A DNA stretch of 32,291 nt from Bacteroidetes bacterium ADurb.Bin012 (GTDB taxonomy: Bacteria; Bacteroidota; Bacteroidia; Bacteroidales; TTA-H9): contig MWFC01000027.1 in the NCBI GenBank assembly GCA_002071415.1, positions 1 through 32,291 on the forward strand, written 5' to 3'. Below, piece by piece: positions 24,522 through 32,291 of this stretch. Each line of letters opens with the position of its first letter. Position 1 is the first letter of the stretch. The notes beneath the pieces were generated by a model, which did no database searches, was not told where the DNA came from, and saw only the letters and a program-made list of their open reading frames with translations. The translations under genes were made by a program, and so were the position numbers.

Positions 24522-24535
24522 GCTTCGTCGTTTAA

Positions 24536-25867
24536 TCAAACATTCAACAGGGGCTTGATGAACTTAAAGCCTTCAAGTGCAGTTTCCGAAAGCTTATCGA
24601 TATGTTCCTGTTTCATTACCGTGCTAAAGAAACATGAATTGGAATAGACAAGAATAATTCCATGATCATACATAAAATCGAGAAATGTATTCACGGTTTT
24701 TTTATGGTTGGCATCTTCATAACACTCGCGATAATTTGAGGGTAGTGTTTCTCTAAAATGCATTTTCATCATAGAGCCTGCACCGGCGACGGATAATGGA
24801 ATTCCGGCAATTTTAGCCGCTTGCATCAATTGTTCTTTGGCTTCCTGAGCCAGATGATTTACCTTATCTACAGCTTGTTTGTCGAACATTTCCACTGCTA
24901 CGCGGCCAGCGGTCATGGTGATGGGATTAGCCGAGAAGGTGCCAGAAAGAGAAAACCGCAAGGGGGTTTGTAAAGGATTAAGAACATCCATAATTTCAGC
25001 TTTACCAGTTAATGCTCCAACGGGGAAACCACCCCCTATCAATTTTCCCAAAGCCGTTAAGTCGGGTTTTACTCTATAAAGTGCCTGAGCTCCTTCGTAA
25101 TTTATTCTAAAACACACCACTTCATCGAAAGCCATCAATGTATTGTGTTTTCTTGTCCAATCATACACTGCTTCCACAAATTCATCTGTAGCCCGAATCA
25201 TTCCTATACGGTGAGGCACGGGATCGATTAATACACAGGCAATTTCATCGGCATGCCGGTCGAGGATGGCCAAGGTTCTTTCCACATCATTATAGGGAAA
25301 GACAATTACCTCGTCGAGCACACTGGGCGGAGTATTCCTTACGTGAGGTACACTGTTGGGTTGCTCAACAGGTCCCCAATTATCAGGAGAAGCCGATTCA
25401 CTAACTTCAGCGAAATCGTAGCTTCCATGGTAAGCTCCTTCGGCTTTAGCAATCTTATGTTTTCCTGTGTAAGCTCTTGATGCTTTTATCAACGACATCA
25501 CAGCCTCGGTTCCGCTATTCATGAACCTGATTTTTTCGAATCCTGGAACTCGATGACAAAGTGTTTCGGCATGACGAATCTCTGCTTCGGTTCCCATCGA
25601 ATATGCAGTTCCCTTCTGAAGCTGCTCATAAACAGCTTTTACAATGGCAGGATGTGCATGACCATGAACGAGAGAGGCAATATTGTTGACAAAATCGATA
25701 CGTGTTATTCCATTGACATCCTCGACATAGCAGCCATGAGCCGAAGCCACATAGTGCGGATGTGGCTGACGAAAGATTACATTTCGGCTGATACCTCCTG
25801 GAAGAACCTTCAGGGCACGCTCATAAAGGCTTTCTTCTAAATTTTTTTCCTCTTTCAATGAATCCAT
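24536..25867 (-). CDS. Class III PLP aminotransferase (HemL-like)
   Basis: A 443-residue PLP-dependent enzyme of the class III aminotransferase family, closest in appearance to glutamate-1-semialdehyde aminomutase-like enzymes. Landmarks are MNSGTEAVMSLIKASRAYTG (phosphate-binding region, near 116-135), AYHGSYD (Tyr146, His147), FDEVVCFR (Asp248, Glu249) and ALGKLIGGGFPVGA with PLP-lysine Lys275. The heme-pathway role is unlikely because it lies inside a CoA-transferase/thiolase operon. It may convert a beta-amino acid, or its CoA ester, to the 3-oxo compound. A precedent is the 3-aminobutyryl-CoA transaminase (Kat) reported from Candidatus Cloacimonas. It begins 26 bases after the PcaJ-like gene. 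Confidence 0.88.
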   Translation of the reverse strand: MDSLKEEKNLEESLYERALKVLPGGISRNVIFRQPHPHYVASAHGCYVEDVNGITRIDFVNNIASLVHGHAHPAIVKAVYEQLQKGTAYSMGTEAEIRHAETLCHRVPGFEKIRFMNSGTEAVMSLIKASRAYTGKHKIAKAEGAYHGSYDFAEVSESASPDNWGPVEQPNSVPHVRNTPPSVLDEVIVFPYNDVERTLAILDRHADEIACVLIDPVPHRIGMIRATDEFVEAVYDWTRKHNTLMAFDEVVCFRINYEGAQALYRVKPDLTALGKLIGGGFPVGALTGKAEIMDVLNPLQTPLRFSLSGTFSANPITMTAGRVAVEMFDKQAVDKVNHLAQEAKEQLMQAAKIAGIPLSVAGAGSMMKMHFRETLPSNYRECYEDANHKKTVNTFLDFMYDHGIILVYSNSCFFSTVMKQEHIDKLSETALEGFKFIKPLLNV

Positions 25868-25893
25868 GATAATCGTAAATTTTATGAATAAAA

Positions 25894-26544
25894 CTATGAT
25901 CGAAAACTAAGACTGGCTTCGGTGAGATTTTGTAAAGTTTCTCTATCCATGCCGGAATGAATTTCCCTCACTTCGAGTCCATGAGGGGTTACATCTATCA
26001 CAGCCAGATTGGTATATATGGTTTTAACCACTTGCCTTCCGGTGAGGGGATAGGTGCATTGTCTCACTATTTTAGGCTGGCCGGTCTTTGTAATATGCTG
26101 CATGATGATGAAAATATTAGGAACGCCAGCCACAAGGTCCATGGCGCCGCCCACGGCAGGTATGGCATTAAGCTCGCCCGTGCTCCAATTTGCCAGGTCA
26201 CCACTTTCCGATACTTGAAAAGCACCTAATACACAGTAATCAATGTGCCCTCCTCTAATCATGGCAAAACTGTCGGCATGATGGAAAAAACATGCTCCTG
26301 GGATAGCCGTTACGGGTTTCTTGCCAGCATTGATGAGTTCGTCGTCTTCCTGTCCGGGAGGTGGTGGAGGTCCTACCCCCAATAATCCATTTTCTGTATG
26401 AAAGATAATCTCTTTTCCTTCGGGAATATTAGCAGCCACCAGTTCGGGAAGTCCTATGCCCAGATTTACATAAGAACCATCGGGAATATCGATGGCAATT
26501 TTGCGAGCAATTTCATCATTGCTCCATCCTTTTATATTTACCAT
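25894..26544 (-). CDS. 3-oxoacid CoA-transferase subunit B, PcaJ-like
   Basis: A 216-residue beta subunit of a family I CoA-transferase. The catalytic glutamate is in the HTENGLLGVGP motif (about residue 51). The segment PPPPPGQEDDELINAGK, the HHADSFAMIRGGH motif and LANWSTGELNAIPAVGGAMDL match PcaJ (3-oxoadipate:succinyl-CoA transferase) better than ScoB or AtoA, from memory of those families. It would move CoA from succinyl-CoA or acetyl-CoA to a 3-oxo acid. It overlaps the alpha-subunit gene by 7 bases and has a strong AGGAGG five bases before its ATG, unusual for Bacteroidetes; both suggest coupled, balanced synthesis of the two subunits. Confidence 0.92.
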   Translation of the reverse strand: MVNIKGWSNDEIARKIAIDIPDGSYVNLGIGLPELVAANIPEGKEIIFHTENGLLGVGPPPPPGQEDDELINAGKKPVTAIPGACFFHHADSFAMIRGGHIDYCVLGAFQVSESGDLANWSTGELNAIPAVGGAMDLVAGVPNIFIIMQHITKTGQPKIVRQCTYPLTGRQVVKTIYTNLAVIDVTPHGLEVREIHSGMDRETLQNLTEASLSFRS

Positions 26545-27251
26545 GGATACCTCCTATTCTCCCTGAGTAATTGGTTCTCACTCAATGGATTTGAAATTTT
26601 TACGACTCGTTTCACGAAGATGCCAGGTGTAACTACATTTTCGGGGTCTATTTCGCCAGGTTCGACTAAACTCGAAGTTTGAACAATGCTTGTTTTAGCG
26701 GCCATACACATAATAGGGCCGAAATTTCGGGCTGTCTTGTTATAGAGCAGATTGCCATAACGATCGGCGGTTTTGCATTTGATTAGAGCAAAATCGGCCT
26801 TGAGAGCATACTCCAGAACGTAGGATTTCCCATCGATATGTCGTATCTCTTTGCCTTCTGCTAGTGGAGTACCAATGGTGGTGGGGGTGTAAAAGGCCGG
26901 TATTCCGGCCCCGCCCGCGCGTATTCGTTCAGCAAGTGTACCCTGTGGCACAAGCTCCAGTTCTATCATCCCTTTAGCATATAATTCAGGAAAAACTACC
27001 GATTGGGCAGTGCGTGGAAAGGAACAAATCATCTTCTTTACCTGAAGATTTTCGATCAATGCAGCCAATCCCACATGCCCATTACCTGTATTATTACTGA
27101 TGACTGTCAGATTTTTAGCTCCCTGGTCGATCAAGGCATGTATCAGTTCGATGGGGCTACCTGCTTCGCCAAATCCACCAATCATAATTTTAGCACCGTC
27201 AAAAATATCTGCGACTGCCTCTGCAGCAGTAACTACTACTTTATTGATCAT
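26538..27251 (-). CDS. 3-oxoacid CoA-transferase subunit A, PcaI-like
   Basis: A 237-residue alpha subunit of a family I CoA-transferase, partner of the adjacent beta subunit. The CoA-binding glycine motif is MIGGFGEAGSPIELI near residues 23-37. NNTGNGHVGLAALI, CSFPRTAQS and the RNFGPIMCMAAKT block match PcaI of the beta-ketoadipate pathway more than ScoA or AtoD, whose corresponding region differs around the SFPR motif (from memory). It begins 24 bases after the aminomutase gene and overlaps the beta subunit by 7 bases. The substrate is inferred to be a 3-oxo acid, possibly of six carbons. Confidence 0.92.
   Translation of the reverse strand: MINKVVVTAAEAVADIFDGAKIMIGGFGEAGSPIELIHALIDQGAKNLTVISNNTGNGHVGLAALIENLQVKKMICSFPRTAQSVVFPELYAKGMIELELVPQGTLAERIRAGGAGIPAFYTPTTIGTPLAEGKEIRHIDGKSYVLEYALKADFALIKCKTADRYGNLLYNKTARNFGPIMCMAAKTSIVQTSSLVEPGEIDPENVVTPGIFVKRVVKISNPLSENQLLRENRRYPW
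26550..26555 (-). promoter_or_regulatory. Strong Shine-Dalgarno for the PcaJ-like gene
   Basis: On the minus strand this reads AGGAGG, five bases before ATG 26544 and inside the end of the PcaI-like gene. Strong Shine-Dalgarno sites are uncommon in Bacteroidetes. Confidence 0.7.
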
Positions 27252-27275
27252 TTCATCATGTTTTTAGAAAATCAT

Positions 27276-28853
27276 CTATTCAAGATGAAAATGCAGTTTT
27301 CCTTCGAGCTGATGTTCGATCTCGGCCAGCTCGTCTTCATAGAAGAATTTATCACCCCAGAAAGGTTTCAGACGAGTGATCACCGTTTCCTTTTCATCAT
27401 ATTTAGCGATAAATATTTTATCCATCCATTCCATATTGCGGCCTTCATTGATTTTCAGTACGAAGGCTTTTTCTCCCTCAATATCAATCGTACCCAACAT
27501 CGAGATTTTTCCTGCTGAAGATGTCATAGTAATAAAACGCGACGGACGATTGATGGATGCCAGAGAACGATAAACTTTCTGAAAAATGTTATTGATATCG
27601 GCCAAAGGAGCTGTGAAATAATGATGTTCGCCCGTTGGACGAGCCATATACATAGAATGGAAGCCAACACCCAGCATAGCCAATAAATTGCCCAAATCTA
27701 TCCAATTTTGAGCCGAACGGTCTATATCCACTTTCCCATTTTCGTCGGTAAACAGACTAATATGATTCATGATGGGGCTTTGGCTCTTCATAGTTACTCC
27801 ATAATTGCGCAACCGACGAATAGCAGCCACAGTCGTTGGATTCATGATTTCACGGGGAGTAGAAAAATGAGACATGAAAAGAATCTGTATCCCATTGTCT
27901 ATCAATCGGCGATATAAATTCAACATATTTTCGTAATCGTGAGTAAGAATCATTTCAGGAAAATAAGTAAGCACGCGTGTGCCAATACGTACCGTCCGAA
28001 TGTGATTTAATTCAGGGTCTTCAATAATTGGCGTAATGTAGCTTTCGAAACGATCGGCTTTCAGATATCCGGCGTCTCCTCCGGTAATCAAAATATCAGT
28101 AACTTCTTTGTGTTTGCGTAAATAACGATGAATCTGCGAAATATCTCTCTGTAGAAACATGTCAATATCGCCTCTAACCTGAGCATGACGGAAACAATAA
28201 GTACAGAAAGCAAAGCAGTTTTGGGTTTGTACATCAAAAATCAATTCACACTGTGGATATTTGTGTTGGCATCCCTCGAGCACTTCCATTTTGCCCTCTT
28301 CGTTTTCGAATACAGGCTTATTAAGCAATTGCTTACCATCATGTGGGTGAGTATGGCGAATGTAGTCAGAGATTATTTTTTCCTTTTCGGCATCGGTACC
28401 TGCTGCGAAGTATGCATCTACTATTCCCTTCCTAATCATCCCCGGTTGAGGAAAAACCAGTTGAAACAGGGAATCCGTGGAAGGATTATCCCAGTTGATG
28501 ATATTGAGCACATGGCGAGTGGCCATAAAACGATATACCTTGATGAACAATTCCCTTTCTTCGAGATGATCCATTTTAACTCCGTTCGACTGAAGAATCC
28601 TGACGATTTCTCTAAACCCCTCAAGCCCTATATATTGCCTTTTCTGTTTGAACATAAAAGGTCTCTCTTCTCTGAAAGCAGAGTACTTTGGGAAAGCACA
28701 ATGAAGTCGGCGAATTAAACCTAACGGAAGTAAATTTTCTTGCTCTACGATATTTCGGGTTTCATCGGTAAAATCGAACCTATCGAACATTTGTTGTAAG
28801 TCTCTTTCTGTAAAAGAAGTAGTTTGATCATTAGAAACAGATGGAGTAATCAT
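27276..28853 (-). CDS. KamA-family radical SAM/PLP aminomutase (divergent)
   Basis: A 525-residue enzyme of the lysine 2,3-aminomutase family. It has the radical SAM cluster motif CX3CX2C at Cys213, Cys217 and Cys220, a SAM-binding DILITGGDAGY at 253-263, and a putative PLP-lysine Lys449 in SSAGKISML. Family members move the alpha-amino group of an amino acid to the beta carbon. It is about 100 residues longer than classical KamA, with an N-terminal extension of about 130 or more residues. By eye, the positions of the two lysine-binding aspartates of KamA are Leu367 and Thr443 here, so the substrate may not be lysine. It is first in a five-gene operon with CoA-transferase, aminotransferase and thiolase genes. 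Confidence 0.88.
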   Translation of the reverse strand: MITPSVSNDQTTSFTERDLQQMFDRFDFTDETRNIVEQENLLPLGLIRRLHCAFPKYSAFREERPFMFKQKRQYIGLEGFREIVRILQSNGVKMDHLEERELFIKVYRFMATRHVLNIINWDNPSTDSLFQLVFPQPGMIRKGIVDAYFAAGTDAEKEKIISDYIRHTHPHDGKQLLNKPVFENEEGKMEVLEGCQHKYPQCELIFDVQTQNCFAFCTYCFRHAQVRGDIDMFLQRDISQIHRYLRKHKEVTDILITGGDAGYLKADRFESYITPIIEDPELNHIRTVRIGTRVLTYFPEMILTHDYENMLNLYRRLIDNGIQILFMSHFSTPREIMNPTTVAAIRRLRNYGVTMKSQSPIMNHISLFTDENGKVDIDRSAQNWIDLGNLLAMLGVGFHSMYMARPTGEHHYFTAPLADINNIFQKVYRSLASINRPSRFITMTSSAGKISMLGTIDIEGEKAFVLKINEGRNMEWMDKIFIAKYDEKETVITRLKPFWGDKFFYEDELAEIEHQLEGKLHFHLE

Positions 28854-29086
28854 TTTATATTCTGAATTTATGTTGATTAATAGCTAACGAATTTTGTATA
28901 AACATCGTGCAATCCATAGGTTATGATGAATTAAAGAGCTAATCGATCAGTTTGCAATTCACTTCTCATGTCTTTCACAATGAATTTACCTTTATCATTT
29001 TATCTAAATTTTACACACTCTAAAATTTTATTTTTCTTTGTTGAGAAATGAAAAACAGATCACATATAATTGTGAACAAATCGAAG

Positions 29087-29094
29087 CAAAATTA
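29087..29094 (-). promoter_or_regulatory. Candidate promoter for the aminomutase operon
   Basis: On the minus strand this reads TAATTTTG (TAnnTTTG). TTGTTG at 29112-29117, 17 bases upstream, could be the -33 element. The predicted leader to ATG 28853 is about 225 bases. Confidence 0.5.
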
Positions 29095-29323
29095 ATATTT
29101 ATAGGAAAATCCAACAATGATTAAAGAAAATTCGAAACATTATCGAAAATAAAATGGCTTAACGGATAATGTAGTAGCATGTAAAACGAACATGGAATCC
29201 TGAGGTTTTATTTGAGTTCTATGAGAAATTCAAGAAAAGATATTAGGATGAATGGATAGTTGATACGCTAGGATTTCGTTTCTTACTAATTATTAATTAA
29301 TGAATTATAGAAGATAATTAATA

Positions 29324-29354
29324 CGAGAGGGCGGCCCAAAGAGCCGCCCTCTCG
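29324..29354 (-). terminator. GC-rich terminator hairpin after the SusD gene
   Basis: A perfect 12-base stem, CGAGAGGGCGGC with GCCGCCCTCTCG, surrounds a 7-base loop, and flanking ATTAAT sequences can extend the pairing past a single bulge. It lies about 30 bases after the SusD stop on the minus strand. The flanks are A/T-rich without a long T run. Confidence 0.8.
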
Positions 29355-29384
29355 ATTAATAAAAGTTGTTGTTCCTTTATGGAA

Positions 29385-30929
29385 TCATGGTTTATCCCAC
29401 CACATGCGGGTTGAGAAGACATCTTCACCAAATTGAGCAACAGCGGCTTTATAATTGGTGACATTTACTTTCTGTTCTTCCTGTGGATAAGTTAGACGGC
29501 GTGGAATGTCATCACCTGTAAGGGCTTCAAATTTAACGGGGTTACTGCTAAGATCGATCCAAGTAACTTCACCTGGATGAACGAGGGTTTTTGGATAACC
29601 TGTTCTACGGTATTCACTCCAGCCTTCATAACCTTGGGTATAAAGGGCAATATATTTCTGGGTGAGGACTGTTTCTTGTGAAGCCGGCGGGAGGGCTGCC
29701 AAGAAGGCATCGCGTATAGCGGCATCCACTCCCCAATAGTCGAGTGAAGCCTTTACTCCGTTGATGTAGTGAGTCTGATCCCATCCATTGATTTCGCTTA
29801 AAATAAATTCGACTTCAGCATAATCCATTAAGATTGTAGCGAAATCGGGGGCAAGGATGAGTTCCCCTGGCCATGAAGAACCCTGAGCTCCTATAGCCTT
29901 GGTGATTTCGTCAGGCATTCCATAAGGCATTCCCTGATAACCGGGTCCAAGCATAGTAGAATCTTTCACGGGATCAGCAAAAATTGGCAGACGAGGATCT
30001 TCCAACCCAGCAAAAGGATTGGGTTTTTGAGCACCACCTACAGGGATTCCCTTAAGTAAATCTACAAACTGCGCTGTAACCGCAAAATCGGTACGATTAT
30101 CGATGTAATAGGCAGAATACATGGGTGCAGTATTGGGTGCAGATGGAAGATATTTAAAGGCTGCAACATCCCCATTGCTGGTAAATACTCCTCCCGCAAT
30201 CGCTTCATCTATGTACTTCTGTGCATTGGTAGGATCGGCTTTTTTCATTCTCAACGCCATACGTAGCTTCAAACTATTGGCAAATTTTTTCCATTTTGTC
30301 ATATCACCCTTATAAATAATATCACCCTGCGTCCAACCAGCTTTTGTAACATCGATTTGTGCGGCAGCCTCGGTGAGTTCTTGAATAATAGCAGGATAGA
30401 TATCACTCTGCTTGTCATAAGGTGGTAGAAATACTCTATCTGATTTTGCTTTTAGGGCTTCAAAATAGGGGATATCTCCATAAAGGTCGGTAAGATGTTG
30501 GAACACCCAAGCGCGGAGGATTCGTGCCGAAGCAATTTGATTTTCATTGGCTCCATAAGCCGAAAGCAGATCCTTTTTATCGGGATTTTGGTTCAACTCG
30601 ATGATTTCGTTGAGATCTACCATAATGGTGTAAATTGTTCTCCAATAGCCATCGTTTACATTCTGACGGATATTGTAACGATCTTCATCGGTGTAGTTAT
30701 TTTGAGCCCAATATTGAGCCCAGAGCATGCTTTGACGGCCACCCCACCATTCATCGAAGATGTTGTCGCATAGTTGCTTTTGAGCGCTGGTCATAAAGGC
30801 ATAGCTAGGCACATCGATAGGACGGTTGGGGTTGGTATTGATTTCTTCGAAATCCTTTGTACAACCTGCGAGAATGAATAAAGGCAGGTTGAAAACAACG
30901 GCAATTTTATGTAATGTTTTCATAATCAT
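29385..30929 (-). CDS. SusD/RagB-like outer-membrane lipoprotein
   Basis: A 514-residue surface lipoprotein that would bind substrate together with its SusC-like partner. The signal peptide is followed by a lipobox-like ILAGC (Cys22 counted from 30929), then DFEEINTNPNRP, a hallmark of SusD-like_2 proteins. TPR-like helical regions with WGGRQSMLWAQYWAQNNY and ARILRAWVFQHLTDLYGDIPYFEA are also typical. An alternative ATG two codons downstream, at 30923, is possible. It begins 25 bases after the SusC stop. No glycoside hydrolase, peptidase or regulator is adjacent in the window, so the ligand (glycan or peptide) is unknown. Confidence 0.93.
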   Translation of the reverse strand: MIMKTLHKIAVVFNLPLFILAGCTKDFEEINTNPNRPIDVPSYAFMTSAQKQLCDNIFDEWWGGRQSMLWAQYWAQNNYTDEDRYNIRQNVNDGYWRTIYTIMVDLNEIIELNQNPDKKDLLSAYGANENQIASARILRAWVFQHLTDLYGDIPYFEALKAKSDRVFLPPYDKQSDIYPAIIQELTEAAAQIDVTKAGWTQGDIIYKGDMTKWKKFANSLKLRMALRMKKADPTNAQKYIDEAIAGGVFTSNGDVAAFKYLPSAPNTAPMYSAYYIDNRTDFAVTAQFVDLLKGIPVGGAQKPNPFAGLEDPRLPIFADPVKDSTMLGPGYQGMPYGMPDEITKAIGAQGSSWPGELILAPDFATILMDYAEVEFILSEINGWDQTHYINGVKASLDYWGVDAAIRDAFLAALPPASQETVLTQKYIALYTQGYEGWSEYRRTGYPKTLVHPGEVTWIDLSSNPVKFEALTGDDIPRRLTYPQEEQKVNVTNYKAAVAQFGEDVFSTRMWWDKP

Positions 30930-30954
30930 TTGAATTTAAATTTTTTAGAAACAG

Positions 30955-32291
30955 TTAGAAATTGCATGTTAGGTTAATTCCAAAGGAGCGAAGCGAGGGG
31001 AGTTGCCCACCTTCAATGCCTTGAGTATTACCTGAGCTGGTAGTATATTCCGGATCTATGTGTTTATTGTCTCTGCCCCAAATGGCGAGGTTGCGACCAT
31101 AGATCGAAATTCGAAGATTCTGTATGGGCCCCGTGTATCTGTTAGGAATAGTGTAACCTAAGCGCAGTTCACGGAGTTTTACATAAGAGGCATCGAAAAC
31201 ATTCTGTGCAGCAGGGCCTGAGTAATGGTCAGCAGCCCAGCGTACGCCGGAGATATAGGTTTCGTTCTTTACAGGAGAATCCACAGGGTTGCCATCTTTA
31301 TCAAGATAAGTAACGCTTCCGTCGGCATTGAGTTTTCCATAAACCCCGTCTATCAGAACCCCACCGCCATCGGCAACCGCATCGCGGATGTTTTTCCCAT
31401 TGGCATTGATAGCAGCCGTTTCTTCGAGCATACCACTATAAATACCCCACATGTATGAGGTGGAGAATATTTTGCCACCATGCTGGATGTCTATCAAAGC
31501 GCTGAAGTCGAAGCCTTTGAATTTGAAAGCGTTGGTTATGCCAGCATTCCAATCGGGGAGAACGCTTCCCAGAGATTGAACTACCGTAGTTTTAAGATAA
31601 CGTCCATTGGTTCCAACCACCTTATTTCCCTTTGCATCATAGACAAAATCAGTACCTACAAGCTGTCCATAAGCTTCACCTACGCGAGCTTCAACTGAAA
31701 TGTTGAAGGGCCCATTGGCTAAACGAAGGGTTTCGACACCTTCGATGAGTTCTTCAACCTTGTTGGTGTTCTTGGCAAAATTTAAAAGAATATCCCATGT
31801 AAAATCTTTCACCTTTACAGGGGTAAGCGTGAGTAAGAATTCTATCCCTTTGTTGGAAATACTGCCAGCATTAATCATGGCGGAGGTAAAACCACTGGCA
31901 GCAGAAATGGGAGTATTGAAAATCTGGTCAGTAGTTTTCTTGTAATAATAAGTGAAATCGAGACCAATACGATTGTTAAGGAACCTCAATTCAGTACCAA
32001 TTTCCCAGCCATTCGTGCTTTCAGGCCTTAATTTAGCATTGTTGAGCATGCCGGGAAGTGTGTAAATAATATCACTTCCAAAATTCTGAATGTTTTCATA
32101 CAAGGTGATTAAACGATAAGGCTCAGTATCATTACCTACTTCAGCCCACCCGAATCTCAACTTGCCAAAATCGAACCAGTTTTGATTCTGCAATCCTGGC
32201 ATTTCACTGAATACATAACGTTGAGTGTAGCAGCAGTAAGGGATTGCGGGCGGTTATCCTGTCCACCTACACCGAAGTTTGAGCGGGGTAG
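30955..32291 (-). CDS. SusC/RagA-like TonB-dependent receptor, C-terminal part, apparently frameshifted
   Basis: The C-terminal beta-barrel part of a SusC-type receptor, running off the right edge of the window. The main frame carries FGKLRFGWAEVGNDTEPY, then GWEIGTELRFLNNRIGLDFTYY, then the family ending LRISIYGRNLAIWGRDNKHIDPE and a C-terminal LTCNF. Upstream of about 32232 this frame loses similarity and hits a TAA at 32254-32256. A second frame, reading LPRSNFGVGGQDNRPQSLTAAT from 32291, looks like the preceding part of the same protein. A one-base loss or two-base gain near 32220-32230 would join them. It is the partner of the SusD gene 25 bases downstream. Confidence 0.85.
32218..32236 (-). 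other. Probable frameshift within the SusC-like gene
   Basis: SusC-like sequence changes frame here: SLTAAT in one frame (ending near 32228) continues as QRYVFSEMPGL in another (from about 32223). The cause could be a real mutation or an assembly or sequencing indel; the sequence alone cannot tell. Confidence 0.55.

Larger units (their letters stand above)
28854..29384. other. 531-base AT-rich interval upstream of the aminomutase operon
   Basis: No gene is visible. It holds the candidate operon promoter (29087-29117), an AT-rich leader of about 225 bases in which I see no known riboswitch consensus, and at its right end the SusD terminator hairpin (29324-29354). Confidence 0.6.

Noticed and set aside
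24536..25867. Calling the aminotransferase hemL (tetrapyrrole synthesis)
   Set aside because: Family resemblance is real, but the operon context is CoA-linked amino-acid catabolism and no other heme gene is nearby.
28185..28718. Plus-strand frame of 177 codons within the aminomutase gene
   Set aside because: It lies wholly antisense to a well-supported enzyme with intact motifs and has no features of its own.
23319..28853. Annotating the operon as classical lysine fermentation
   Set aside because: kamD, kamE, kdd and kce are absent from the operon, the KamA-like protein lacks the lysine-binding aspartates by eye, and the CoA-transferase and thiolase resemble the 3-oxoadipate enzymes.

Overview
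The window reads as a chromosomal segment of a Bacteroidota (Bacteroidetes) organism, probably an environmental, anaerobic Bacteroidales-like lineage. Pointers are a SusC/SusD pair, a type IX secretion (T9SS) sorting domain, GldG, a phosphate-selective-type porin, DUF3098 between ftsX and uppP, an RprXY-like two-component system, and repeated TAnnTTTG promoter elements. No rRNA, tRNA, CRISPR array, IS element or prophage was seen. Coding density is high and most genes are ordinary chromosomal ones.

Layout. (1) 127-2974, plus: yicC and gmk (overlapping), gcvH and a TonB-type energy transducer closed by a terminator. (2) 2975-3782: a long gene-free stretch with a strongly C-skewed segment and an imperfect direct repeat upstream of a promoter. 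(3) 3783-11653, plus: a porin, a lipoprotein with four lamin-tail repeats, an uncharacterised protein with triphosphate-tunnel-like motifs, a CYTH protein, a DASS/SLC13-type anion transporter and a 487-residue membrane protein of unknown function. This set may be a phosphate, polyphosphate or organic-anion handling module. (4) 11650-14035, minus: histidine kinase plus response regulator. (5) 14220-21091, plus: an unknown lipoprotein, pgi, then ftsX, DUF3098, uppP and truB (cell division and envelope), then gldG. (6) 21219-22979, minus: a secreted FG-GAP repeat protein with a T9SS signal. (7) 23319-28853, minus: a tight five-gene operon. (8) 29385-32291, minus: SusD and the end of a SusC gene that appears frameshifted at the window edge.

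The most interesting unit is the five-gene operon at 28853-23319. In transcription order it encodes a divergent KamA-type radical SAM/PLP aminomutase, two CoA-transferase subunits closely resembling PcaI and PcaJ, a class III aminotransferase, and a thiolase resembling PcaF. No aromatic-degradation genes and none of the usual lysine-fermentation partners (kamDE, kdd, kce) are present in the window. The set suggests a route in which an alpha-amino acid is converted to a beta-amino acid, transaminated to a beta-keto acid or its CoA ester, activated with CoA, and cleaved by thiolysis to acetyl-CoA plus a shorter acyl-CoA. The PcaIJ/PcaF resemblance favours a six-carbon skeleton such as 2-aminoadipate or lysine. 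The two aspartates that define lysine specificity in lysine 2,3-aminomutase appear to be missing. This is inference from gene content and by-eye motif comparison.
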